Shown piece after piece: positions 7,601 through 13,549 of a stretch of DNA of 18,900 nt. The notes under the pieces are model-generated. The model was not told where the DNA came from, made no database searches, and saw nothing but the letters and a program-made list of their open reading frames with translations. The stretch comes from JBDRLU01 sp043812795 (lineage in GTDB: Bacteria > Chloroflexota > Dehalococcoidia > Dehalococcoidales > UBA2162), in the NCBI GenBank assembly GCA_043812795.1, contig JBDRLU010000027.1, positions 1-18,900 of the forward strand. Direction: 5' to 3'. Each line of letters begins with the position of its first letter. Position 1 is the first letter of the stretch. Both the position numbers and the translations under genes were made by a program.

Positions 7601-7770
7601 TGCCGACTATGCTGAAAAGAGTAGGGGAACGTATCCCGATGCCGGATTATATGGCCGAGCAGATGCCGGAACTGATGCCGAAGGTAATGGCCAACCTTAT
7701 GCCTCACATGATTGGAGACGTGGTGCCGTTAGTCACTCAGCCAATGATTGATTACCTGAGAACAAAGTAA
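4699..7770 (+). CDS. FAD-linked oxidase fused to Fe-S and CCG domains (GlcD-GlcF/HdrD-like), Met-Pro-rich tail
   Basis: A 1023-residue fused oxidoreductase. Residues 45-215 form a PCMH-type FAD-binding domain (TPRGKASSGYGG 77-88; GSTVGGWLAQGGAGIGS 147-163), followed by the FAD-linked oxidase C-terminal cap ending at DPKGILNPEKV (448-458). Next come two cysteine clusters for 4Fe-4S centres, CSQCGYCVEEC (511-521) and CTTCELCNHRC (562-572). Two CCG domains follow: CCG 681-683 with CPAC 718-721, and CCG 814-816 with CPCC 851-854, as in GlcF, LutA and HdrD/HdrB. Proteins of this layout oxidise 2-hydroxy acids such as lactate or glycolate and pass electrons to membrane or heterodisulfide-type carriers. 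The substrate is unknown. The tail (about 900-1020) holds 23 Met and many Pro, with PMMMPKVMPTM-like units. The start is TTG, fixed by AGGAGG seven nt upstream. It follows the ArsR gene by 22 nt and shares its promoter. Confidence 0.92.
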   Translation: MSKLSSAQRSYLEQVFGHRVSFNPTERKLYGHDVAALPSMLKLVMGETLPDAVVQPENQEELAGLVRWASDRNIPLTPRGKASSGYGGVLPVKKGIVVDFLRLNRILNIDESAKTVTVQSGVVWEKLDRELAKHQLTLCLYPSSYPGSTVGGWLAQGGAGIGSYEMGWFKDIVLSARVVMPDGTVKEFAGEELDLIADAEGVTGLITGVTLRVQPLADIEVTAVGFAEADALQQFAQALIDEKVPIWSFLFINPKMAELRNVTPLMEHYGQAEKRVVLPARYIAVLAYRKQDNEAVKSKLPALVQTHQAEILSDEIAGHEWVNRFKVMLVKRLGPSLVPVEFVIPLSNLGRVMTEITEKVAQPIVKEAIIIRNSIHGEPEAVILGFIPSDQRKFSYNLVFGLAITIFKVIGKYGGRPYSTGLYFAARADKILGRERVARLRTFKVKVDPKGILNPEKVIASGAVGAFLSMANFLEPLIRPMGNRVAVKIGERPTRPIRGIPADVAWYAYGCSQCGYCVEECDQFYGRGWESQSPRGKWYWLREYMEGREKWDQFMVDTILACTTCELCNHRCSVSLPIEASWMKLRGQLVEEHKKMTFPPFEMMSAALQSEGDIWAGYRKDRSAWFPADFVEKHGPGHHASTVYFAGCTASYVEKDIAQASVRLLDRAGVDFTYLADKENCCGTPMLVAGKWEVFAETMKKNIAAVKSAGADIVVTSCPACDMMWRRVYPDWARRLGIEYGIKARHYSEVLAEKLKTGEFTFPHDGHKPCTVTWHDSCHIGRGSGVYEPPREVIRALPDVKFVEMEHNREDAHCCGSVLTLIKEPPVAAEVGKVRLDEAAEVGAEKILALCPCCEFQLRVSADKKQSPVEVVDLARFAASRLGYDFPDPNPEVQKQWAVFEAMIALMTPEGFAGLMGTMWPELIDAMPFGMGAMMRFMGKIPGILELMRPLFPVLFPRLLPMMMPKVMPTMLKRVGERIPMPDYMAEQMPELMPKVMANLMPHMIGDVVPLVTQPMIDYLRTK

Positions 7771-7802
7771 GGAAGCGGACGACTTCCACATATATTGGTC
7801 TA

Positions 7803-7840
7803 ATTTCCCCTTCTCCTTATTTGCGAGGAGAAGGGGAAAT
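7803..7840 (+). terminator. long perfect hairpin after the oxidoreductase gene
   Basis: A 14-bp perfect stem (ATTTCCCCTTCTCC and its complement, one more T-A pair inside) closes an eight-to-ten-base loop. It begins 32 nt after the oxidoreductase stop and is followed by AT-rich sequence, not by a clean T run. It most likely ends the oxidoreductase transcript or protects its 3' end. It could also be a copy of a dispersed intergenic palindrome. Confidence 0.55.
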
Positions 7841-7918
7841 ATTATGATAAGAGTCACGCACCATTGGGACTCTTTATGGCTGGTTAAATGCCATTGCTTG
7901 GTTCCTCCTGGGTGTAAG

Positions 7919-7947
7919 TTGAGTCTGAGGGTAAAAAATTGCATAAT
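7919..7947 (+). promoter_or_regulatory. promoter of the LUD-domain gene
   Basis: TTGAGT (7919-7924) and CATAAT (7942-7947) are separated by exactly 17 nt. A start near 7954 would leave a short leader that contains the AGGAGG at 7973-7978. This indicates that the LUD gene is transcribed separately from the upstream oxidoreductase. Confidence 0.5.
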
Positions 7948-7984
7948 AGGGCAGAAAGCCAGAGTCCAGGAAAGGAGGAAAGAA

Positions 7985-8674
7985 TTGGCTGGAAAGAAAC
8001 AGAACCCTGAATTTGAGAAGGCGGCCGAGGCTAAAGAATGGTATCACGAAACACTCGCCGGGAAGGTGATTAAAGCACTGGAAAAGAATAACATGAATGG
8101 CGTTTATGTCAAAACAAAGGCGGCGGCTCTGGAGAAAGCACTCAGTTTAATCCCCCCGGGAAGTCAGGTGGCTCACGGTGGCTCACTCACCCTGGAGGAG
8201 ATAGGCATTTTGGATATTATGCGTAAGAGCCGGAAATTCCGCTTTATCGACCGGCGTGCACCCGGGCTCGGTATCGGGCGGGATAACGCGACTGAGCAGC
8301 TCCGCCGGCAGAGCTTGCTCGCTGATGTTTTTCTGATGAGTACCAATGCCCTGACTCTGGATGGCAAGCCGGTCAATATTGACGGCTACGGCAATCGGGT
8401 GGCGGCGCTATGTTACGGCCCCACCAGGGTAATTATCATTGCCGGAATAAATAAAATCGTCCCCGACCAGGAAGCCGGGATACAAAGAATCAAGGACTAT
8501 GTCGCTCCCGTTCATGCCAAGCGGCGGGGTCGCCCCGTTCCCTGTGCCAAGGCAGGTAAATGCGTCGATTGCCGTTCCGAAGAGAGGACGTGTAACATCG
8601 TTACCGTCGTTGAACGGCAGTGGGAAAAAGACCGCATTACGGTCGTCATCTGCGGAGAAGAACTGGGTGTCTGA
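7985..8674 (+). CDS. LUD-domain protein (LutC/YkgG-like)
   Basis: A 229-residue LUD (DUF162) domain protein. Diagnostic segments are VAHGGSLTLEEIGILD (63-78), GRDNATEQLRRQSLLADVFLMSTNALTLDG (98-127, in pieces), NIDGYGNRVAA (131-141) and GPTRVIIIAGINKIV (145-159). The C-terminus carries four cysteines, Cys187, 193, 196 and 203 (C-x5-C-x2-C-x6-C), which could bind a metal or cluster. Related proteins are part of the LutABC lactate-oxidation system, though stand-alone members like this one have no proven activity. The TTG at 7985 is chosen as start because AGGAGG lies six nt upstream; reading from the ATG at 7844 would include promoter and hairpin sequence. It sits after the FAD/Fe-S/CCG fusion and before a convergent gene, so a functional link with the fusion protein is plausible. 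Confidence 0.9.
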   Translation: MAGKKQNPEFEKAAEAKEWYHETLAGKVIKALEKNNMNGVYVKTKAAALEKALSLIPPGSQVAHGGSLTLEEIGILDIMRKSRKFRFIDRRAPGLGIGRDNATEQLRRQSLLADVFLMSTNALTLDGKPVNIDGYGNRVAALCYGPTRVIIIAGINKIVPDQEAGIQRIKDYVAPVHAKRRGRPVPCAKAGKCVDCRSEERTCNIVTVVERQWEKDRITVVICGEELGV

Positions 8675-8719
8675 GGTCGTTATGGCCTTAAAGCGTTAGC
8701 CGCGTCCGAAGGTGCACGC

Positions 8720-10423
8720 TTATTTGTCGAGGCCTTTGAAAATGTCCTTGAATTTTTGCAGCGCTTCGGCCACTTCGATTTTGCCGTCGGCTAATTCTTC
8801 ACGGATGCTCTGCATCCGCTCGACTTCCTCCTCAAGTTCTCCCAATTGCTCGGAATCCGTGACTGGTAACGGAGAAGCGCTGGCTTCCGGAGATGCATCA
8901 ATGCCTTGTCGGGCTGACTTCTCGGCGGCTTCTCTGGCTTCCCGGCCGATTTGCTGGACGCCGACGATGGCTTCCTCGGATATTCTGACCAACATCTCGA
9001 CGGTTTGTTTGGTCTCCCGGCCGATTTGCTCTGCCCGTTCCACTGCTTCTCGGGAGGCTTGCATGGCAACTTCTGCCGCCTGTTTCGCTGATTGACCTAC
9101 CTCTTCAGCTTTGGCCATAGCTTCCTGTGATGTCTTGACTGATTTCTCCGCCGTTTCCCTGGCTTCTCTCCCTATCTCCTCCACCCTGGCCAGTGCTGCT
9201 TCAGAAGCTTGCACCAGTGTCTCAATGGTCTGTCTGGTCTCCTGGCCTATCTGTTCCGCCCGTCTGACCGCTTCCTGAGATGTTTGCCTGGCGGTTTCCG
9301 CCATCTGTTTCGTTGACATGCCCGTCTCCTCAGCGCTGGTTGCAGCTTCCTGTGATGCCCTGGCTGAGCGTTCCGCCGTTTCTTTTGCTTCCATCCCTAT
9401 TTTCTCAATACCGGCGATGGCTGCCTCGGAGGCTTTGACCATTGTCTCGACAGTCTGTCTGGTTTCCTGGCCTATCTGCTCGGCTTGGCTGACCGCTTCC
9501 CGGGAGGCTTGCATGGCGACTTCCGCTGCCTGTTGTGCCGATTGGCCTATCTCTTCAGCCCGGGCCAGAGCTTCCTGTGATGCCCTGGCCGACCTTTCCG
9601 CCGTCTCTTTCGCCTCACTCCTAATTTTCTCAATAGTGGCTGTGGCTTCTTCCGATGCTTTTATTAATGCCTCAACCGTCCGGTTGGTCTCTCCCGCTAT
9701 TTGCTCGACCCGGCTCATCGATTCCTGATACGATTGCAGGGCTGCTTCTGTCGCTTGTTTTGCCGACTTATCAATCTCCTCAGCCCGGCGTAATAGTTCC
9801 TGCGATGTCCTCGCTGTCATGTCGGCGGTCTCTTTCGCCGATTTGCTGGTCTGGACCGCTTTCAGTAAGTTGTCCTTGGCTGCCTTGGCTGACTTATCTG
9901 CAGTATCCTTGGCCGAGTTGGCAGTGGCCCTTGCCTCACTGGCCGTTTGCTCGAAATCTCTGGCTGCTTTTTGCGTGGTCTCGCTGACCGACTTAATCGT
10001 TTCTTCAACCCGGCGTACTGCTTCCATGGCGGCTTTTCGCGACACCTCGGCTATTCCTTCCGCCGCGCGACTCAATTCTTCGGCCCGTTTTGTTGCCTGC
10101 TCGGTGGCCCGGGCTGACGCTTCGGCGGCCGCCAGAGTTGTGCGACTGATATTTTCTGCCCGACGGATGGCTTCCCGAGCTATCCTTAACGACATGTCAG
10201 CCGCTTTCTGGGCTGCCTTTCCCATCTTCTCCACCGCCGCGGCCTCCTTCCTGGTTAGCTCGGGGGACGGTGGTTGGGATGGGTCTCTTTCTGCCCACTC
10301 CGCAAGTTGTTTCTCGTCAATGCCCAGGGCCTGGGCTACTTTCTGGCGGTCCAGTTCCAGTCCATCGCTTGTCTTGCTGAATTGATTTCTAATATTTGAA
10401 AACTTGTCTTCTTCTTTGGGCAT
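8720..10423 (-). CDS. long coiled-coil protein with twelve 25-residue repeats
   Basis: A 567-residue protein that is almost entirely helical and rich in Ala, Glu, Lys/Arg and Gln. After a polar N-terminus (1-60, with KVAQALGIDEKQLAEWAERD) and a less regular helical part (60-206), residues 207-506 are twelve consecutive 25-residue units with the pattern S-x-EA-x3-AE-x-IG. Three unit types alternate, giving four 75-residue blocks. A 25-residue period fits seven helical turns (7+7+11), so an extended rod-like coiled coil is expected. A short acidic linker and a final helix (LGELEEEVERMQSIREEL) close the protein. No signal peptide, membrane helix or enzymatic motif is seen. The start at 10423 is set by AGGAGG seven nt upstream; earlier in-frame codons overlap the promoter. 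Function is unknown; a structural or granule-associated role is possible. Confidence 0.87.
   Translation of the reverse strand: MPKEEDKFSNIRNQFSKTSDGLELDRQKVAQALGIDEKQLAEWAERDPSQPPSPELTRKEAAAVEKMGKAAQKAADMSLRIAREAIRRAENISRTTLAAAEASARATEQATKRAEELSRAAEGIAEVSRKAAMEAVRRVEETIKSVSETTQKAARDFEQTASEARATANSAKDTADKSAKAAKDNLLKAVQTSKSAKETADMTARTSQELLRRAEEIDKSAKQATEAALQSYQESMSRVEQIAGETNRTVEALIKASEEATATIEKIRSEAKETAERSARASQEALARAEEIGQSAQQAAEVAMQASREAVSQAEQIGQETRQTVETMVKASEAAIAGIEKIGMEAKETAERSARASQEAATSAEETGMSTKQMAETARQTSQEAVRRAEQIGQETRQTIETLVQASEAALARVEEIGREARETAEKSVKTSQEAMAKAEEVGQSAKQAAEVAMQASREAVERAEQIGRETKQTVEMLVRISEEAIVGVQQIGREAREAAEKSARQGIDASPEASASPLPVTDSEQLGELEEEVERMQSIREELADGKIEVAEALQKFKDIFKGLDK
8906..9805 (-). 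repeat. tandem coding repeat, 12 x 75 bp in four 225-bp blocks
   Basis: This stretch encodes the twelve 25-residue units of the coiled-coil protein with no insertions or deletions between units. At the DNA level every third 75-bp unit is most alike, for example the units encoding SREAVSQAEQIGQETRQTVE, SQEAVRRAEQIGQETRQTIE and SREAVERAEQIGRETKQTVE. This shows expansion by duplication of a three-unit block. The copies have diverged, so the array is old and not a recent slippage product. Confidence 0.85.
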
Positions 10424-10443
10424 TACCGCCCTCCTGTAATAGA

Positions 10444-10458
10444 CCCGCCGCCGGCGGG
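10444..10458. other. GC-only hairpin in the leader of the coiled-coil gene
   Basis: CCCGCC-GCC-GGCGGG forms a six-pair GC stem with a three-base loop between the predicted transcription start (about 10469) and the AGGAGG ribosome-binding site of the minus-strand gene. It may affect mRNA stability or translation. Confidence 0.35.
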
Positions 10459-10475
10459 ACTTTCTCTGTGGTAAT

Positions 10476-10504
10476 AGTATACATCCAGGGCGGATTTGTC
10501 TCAA
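10476..10504 (-). promoter_or_regulatory. sigma-70 promoter of the coiled-coil gene
   Basis: On the minus strand TTGAGA (10499-10504) and TATACT (10476-10481) are separated by exactly 17 nt, with TG directly before the -10. It matches the consensus at ten of twelve positions and lies about 50 nt upstream of the start codon, which supports starting this gene at 10423. Confidence 0.65.
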
Positions 10505-10535
10505 TGAGGGGCAGTGACGTGATTTTCCCAGATAC

Positions 10536-10564
10536 TTGAATTCTTGGCGGGTCTGCTATATGTT
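10536..10564 (+). promoter_or_regulatory. possible promoter for the hydrolase/selenoprotein pair
   Basis: TTGAAT (10536-10541) is followed after 17 nt by TATGTT (10559-10564). The -10 is imperfect. It is the best candidate in the gap upstream of the DUF6282-like gene and lies about 60 nt before its start. Confidence 0.3.
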
Positions 10565-10622
10565 AAGGAATACAGCGCCAGAGGGATTGGCTGGCTTGAA
10601 ATCCAAGGATGGGAGGTTAGCA

Positions 10623-11474
10623 ATGGAATCAACTGACTTACTGGTACGTGGTTCGATTGATATGCATGTCCACCATGCCCCCGACCCTCACGCCGGCCGC
10701 CGCATGGATGCTTTGCAGTTGGCCACGCAGGCGGAAGCTGCCGGCATGAGAGCTATCGTGCTCAAAAGCCACGATTACCCCACCGCACCGGTGGCCTCTA
10801 TCGTCGGCCAGAGCGTCCGCAACCTCACTGTGCTGGGTAGTGTCAGCCTCGACTTTGCTGTCGGGGGCTTGAATCCGGTCGCAGTGGAGGCCTCCGCTTT
10901 ATTAGGCGCTAAAGTTGTCTGGATGCCTACTTTCTCCTCAGCCAACGATAAGGAAAAGCGCGGCTTGAAGCCGGAAGAAGGCATCAGGATTTTGGACAAC
11001 CAGGGGAAACTCGTGCCGGCCATCGGGCCGATACTGGACATCGTGAAAAAATATGATATGGTGCTGGCGACGGGCCATATCTACGCTAAAGAAGCATTTG
11101 CTCTTGTCGATGAGGCCAGGAAGAAAGGTATCGACAAAATAGTCGTTACTCATCCCCTGGCAGTAAGGTATGGCGCCACGCTCAGCCTTAAAGAGCAGCA
11201 ACAGATGGCTGAAAAAGGTGCCTATATCGAGCATTGCTTTAATTGCACCATGCCGTTCGGGGAAAGGCTCGACCCGGCAAAGATAGCGGAAGCGGTCAAG
11301 GCCGTCGGGGCAGAACACTGCATTTTGAGTACCGACCTCGGGCAGGACTTTAACCCGGCGCCCGTGGAAGGGATGAGAATGATGGCCGCCATCATGTTGC
11401 TGTGTAAGCTCAGTGTCGAGGAAATAGAGTTGATGATTAAGGTCAATCCGGCGAAATTGCTTAACCTGAAGTGA
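10623..11474 (+). CDS. DUF6282-like metal-dependent hydrolase (amidohydrolase superfamily)
   Basis: A 283-residue TIM-barrel hydrolase of the amidohydrolase/PHP kind, closest in my recollection to the DUF6282 family. Likely metal ligands are His15 and His17 in IDMHVHHAPDPH, Lys48/His50 in VLKSHDYP, His152 in ATGHIYAKEA, His177 in VVTHPLAV and Asp238 in LSTDLGQD. It has the four-corner ligand pattern expected for a mono- or dinuclear centre. The start ATG at 10623 follows GGAGG at six nt; the longer reading from 10536 would run through the promoter region. It lies 32 nt upstream of the UGSC selenoprotein gene and is likely co-transcribed with it, so both may act on the same compound. The substrate is unknown. 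Confidence 0.83.
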   Translation: MESTDLLVRGSIDMHVHHAPDPHAGRRMDALQLATQAEAAGMRAIVLKSHDYPTAPVASIVGQSVRNLTVLGSVSLDFAVGGLNPVAVEASALLGAKVVWMPTFSSANDKEKRGLKPEEGIRILDNQGKLVPAIGPILDIVKKYDMVLATGHIYAKEAFALVDEARKKGIDKIVVTHPLAVRYGATLSLKEQQQMAEKGAYIEHCFNCTMPFGERLDPAKIAEAVKAVGAEHCILSTDLGQDFNPAPVEGMRMMAAIMLLCKLSVEEIELMIKVNPAKLLNLK

Positions 11475-11506
11475 TATTGAAATCTCGTAACAGGAGGTAG
11501 AAGCTG

Positions 11507-13243
11507 ATGAAAGGAAAAGCGACAGTCTCTCTGGAAGTATTTAATCCCACTGGCATGCTCGAGATGGTGCAGGAGCACGCACCGCGTTTGGATAACCTGA
11601 ACGGCAAGACTATCTGCGAGTTGTCCCATTTCGGCTGGGAGAGTATGAGGACATTTCCCTATATCCGTAAGCTGCTCAAGCAGCGTTTTCCTGGCGTCAA
11701 GATTATTCCCTGCACCGAGTTTCCCAATATCTATGGCGTCGACCCCGCTGTTTTATCCCGGTTACTGAAAGAAAAAGGGTGCGATGGCGCTATTGTCGGG
11801 AATGCAGCCTGAGGGTCCTGCTCCGCTGAAAGCGGCCGTGCTGCCGCTGTAACCGAAAAAACAGGCGTACCTACCGTCATGGTTACCCGTGAAGGTTTCT
11901 CCCAACTCGTCGAGAATGCTTTTGCCGGTATGAACCTGTCGGCGGAAGCGTCCCAGGTTATTTATCCGGTGGGCATGTTCGTGCCGAGTAGCGACCTGAC
12001 TCCCCTCAAAGATAAAATGGACGAGCTTATCGCCGGGCTGACTAGGTGGCAGCCGAAGAAGACAATAAAGAGAGTAATCACGCCGCCCAGGATAAAAGTC
12101 GAGGGTAAGGACTACGAAGAAGCCGTCGCCCGGATGAACAACTTGTTTCTGAGAAATATGTGGAGCGACGGGCTATCGCTGACACCGCCGACTGAAGAAA
12201 AGGTCGACTGGGTGCTGACCGGCACCGGTTTACCCCGTGATAAAGTGGTTGGGAAAATGCTGCCCCGCGGTGGCGTCGCTACCGTGGAGACGGTCGCCGT
12301 CAATCTGGCGATAGCCGGAGGACGCCCCGAGTACCTGCCCGTGTTAATTGCCACTGTGGAGGCTATCTGCGACCCGGCCATGGCCCATCACCGGATGAAT
12401 GCCACTACCTGCTCGGCTTACCCTGTCGTGATTATCAATGGGCCAATCGCCCAACAAATCCGCCTCGGTTCCGGCTACGGCTGTCTGGGACCCGACCCGC
12501 TGCACCCGGCGGGGGCGAGTATCGGACGGGCTATCAGGCTCCTCTTGCAAGGGGCCGGCGGTGCCGTTCCCGGGATAGGCACGATGTCCATCTTCGGCGG
12601 GCCGGCTCGCTACACCAGTATCGTTTTTGCTGAAGATGAGGAGGGCCTTCCTGCCGGCTGGAAACCGCTGAGCGCCGAACAGGGTTTTCCGGCCGGAAGC
12701 AATACGGTTACCGCTTATGCTGTGGCCAGTACCACTAACGTTCCCGGTGGCGAGACTGGCAATAAGAAGATTACCATGGCCTCGCTGAATAAAGCCGCCG
12801 GGGTGATGGGCGTGGCTAATGGGAATTACTGGCTCCAGCCCTACAATCCGGAGGGGGCGGCCGGTTTCCTCGTTATGGCGCGCGGTACGGCCAAGGGGCT
12901 CTCCAGGTTCGGCTGGACAAAAGAAAAAGTGAAGACCTACCTGTGGGAGAACTCTAAAATCCCGGCTTCCGAACTGGAGCCACGCGTCAATGCCTGGTGG
13001 TTGCCCGATGATGATATTCTTGAAGACCCGATGCCGATTTCCGTTAGCCCCGAGGGTATCAAAATTGTGGTTGCCGGCGGTCTACAGTCGGGGCACATGA
13101 TGTGGCTTCAGGTCGGGTGCTGCCCGGAGAAACCGGCGACGGTAGAGATAAAGCTACCGAAACAGTGGGAAAAGTTGCTTAAGAAAGCTGAGGAAGACCT
13201 GGGGCCGCTACCCACCATGTTGAGGGTGGCTAAGTCTTCCTGA
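11507..13243 (+). CDS. UGSC-family selenoprotein (TGA at 11810-11812 read as selenocysteine)
   Basis: One 578-residue gene interrupted by a TGA at codon 102. The frame stays open for 476 codons after it, and the four residues starting at the TGA read U-G-S-C, the signature of the UGSC family of seleno/cysteine proteins described from marine metagenomes. Residues 1-130 form the UGSC domain (LEVFNPTGMLEM; ICELSHFGWESM; GAIVGNAA-U-GSC; TGVPTVMVTREGF). The remaining part (about 150-578) is a larger domain I do not recognise, with GSGYGCLGPDPLHPAGASIGR, GIGTMSIFGGP, VPGGETGNKKITMAS and GGLQSGHMMWLQVGCCPEK. U102 and Cys105 could form a selenenylsulfide redox pair (inference). The start has AGGAGG nine nt upstream. 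The ATG at 11879 has no ribosome-binding site, so a separate second gene is unlikely. It follows the DUF6282-like gene by 32 nt and is followed by a terminator. Confidence 0.88.
11831..11848 (+). promoter_or_regulatory. candidate bacterial SECIS hairpin
   Basis: AGCGGC and GCCGCT pair to make a six-bp stem with the loop CGTGCT, whose GT lies about 26-28 nt after the TGA. Bacterial SECIS elements sit directly downstream of the UGA, usually with a G or GU in the apical loop. A competing smaller hairpin, CCGCT-GAA-AGCGG (11823-11835), overlaps it. Which one SelB would recognise cannot be told by eye. Confidence 0.45.
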
Positions 13244-13269
13244 AGTGTTTCGTCCGAGGGAGTTGCCAG

Positions 13270-13302
13270 AAGAGGGCTTCAACCCGAGGGCGAAGCCCTC
13301 TT
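13270..13302 (+). terminator. rho-independent terminator after the selenoprotein gene
   Basis: An 11-bp perfect stem (AAGAGGGCTTC with its complement) encloses an 11-nt loop and is followed by TTATTCCAATTTT. It lies 26 nt beyond the selenoprotein stop and should end the hydrolase/selenoprotein transcript. Confidence 0.7.
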
Positions 13303-13310
13303 ATTCCAAT

Positions 13311-13348
13311 TTTCCCTCTCTTCTGAAAGAGAGGGGTTGGGGTAAGGT
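13311..13348. repeat. intergenic CCCTCTC hairpin, likely a dispersed repeat
   Basis: CCCTCTCTT-CTGA-AAGAGAGGG (13314-13335) is a nine-bp hairpin followed by GGTTGGGGTAAGG. The same type of sequence, a CCCTCTC stem with a trailing TTGGGGTGAGG, occurs between genes in many bacterial genomes as a dispersed palindromic element. Here it lies directly behind the terminator. Its copy number in this genome cannot be seen from the window. Confidence 0.45.
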
Positions 13349-13402
13349 AGGACTCTGCAAGAAATGTTAGCTTTAGCCAGCCGACCCAGTCAAGGCGCCG
13401 AC

Positions 13403-13431
13403 TTGACAAAGCAAGCCTGACAAATTAAAGT
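13403..13431 (+). promoter_or_regulatory. promoter of the zinc-ribbon/leuS operon
   Basis: A perfect TTGACA (13403-13408) lies 17 nt from TAAAGT (13426-13431). The start would be near 13438, giving a leader of about 110 nt before the zinc-ribbon gene. The rest of the 306-nt gap between the selenoprotein and zinc-ribbon genes holds the terminator, the repeat-like hairpin and the attenuator-like hairpin listed separately. Confidence 0.5.
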
Positions 13432-13484
13432 GACAATAGCAGTCTGCTGATAACGGATTGCTTTATACGTGGCCATGACAATAA

Positions 13485-13525
13485 GCTCTTCGCTGATGCC
13501 GACCGAAAGCGGAGGGCTTTATTTT
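13485..13525 (+). terminator. attenuator-like hairpin in the leader of the zinc-ribbon/leuS operon
   Basis: GCTCTTCGCT (13485-13494) pairs with AGCGGAGGGC (13508-13517), ten pairs including two G-U, followed at once by TTTATTTT. It lies between the predicted promoter and the first gene, so it could act as a leader terminator controlling the operon. I see no T-box consensus (AGGGTGGNACCGCG) as found ahead of many leuS genes. A simple transcript end from upstream is the alternative. Confidence 0.4.
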
Positions 13526-13549
13526 AGAACGGGCAAATAGAGGATAAAT

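Noticed and set aside
7844..7984. N-terminal extension of the LUD protein from the ATG at 7844
   Set aside because: It would cover the promoter boxes and begin right behind the hairpin; AGGAGG marks the TTG at 7985 instead.
8675..8719. Terminator between the two convergent genes
   Set aside because: Only a four-pair GGTC/GGCC stem is visible, too weak to call.
8906..9805. Repeat array considered as CRISPR or a minisatellite
   Set aside because: There are no spacers, and the repeats keep a 75-bp coding phase and encode a regular helical protein.
9318..10385. Plus-strand open frames of 110 to 188 codons across the coiled-coil gene
   Set aside because: They are antisense to the repeat protein, and their own repetitiveness is inherited from it.
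11810..11812. TGA as an ordinary stop with a second gene from the ATG at 11879
   Set aside because: No ribosome-binding site precedes 11879, the frame stays open across the TGA, and the residues at the TGA match the UGSC selenoprotein signature.
13432..13549. T-box riboswitch upstream of leuS
   Set aside because: No AGGGTGGNACCGCG-like antiterminator sequence or specifier loop is recognisable; only a simple terminator-like hairpin is present.
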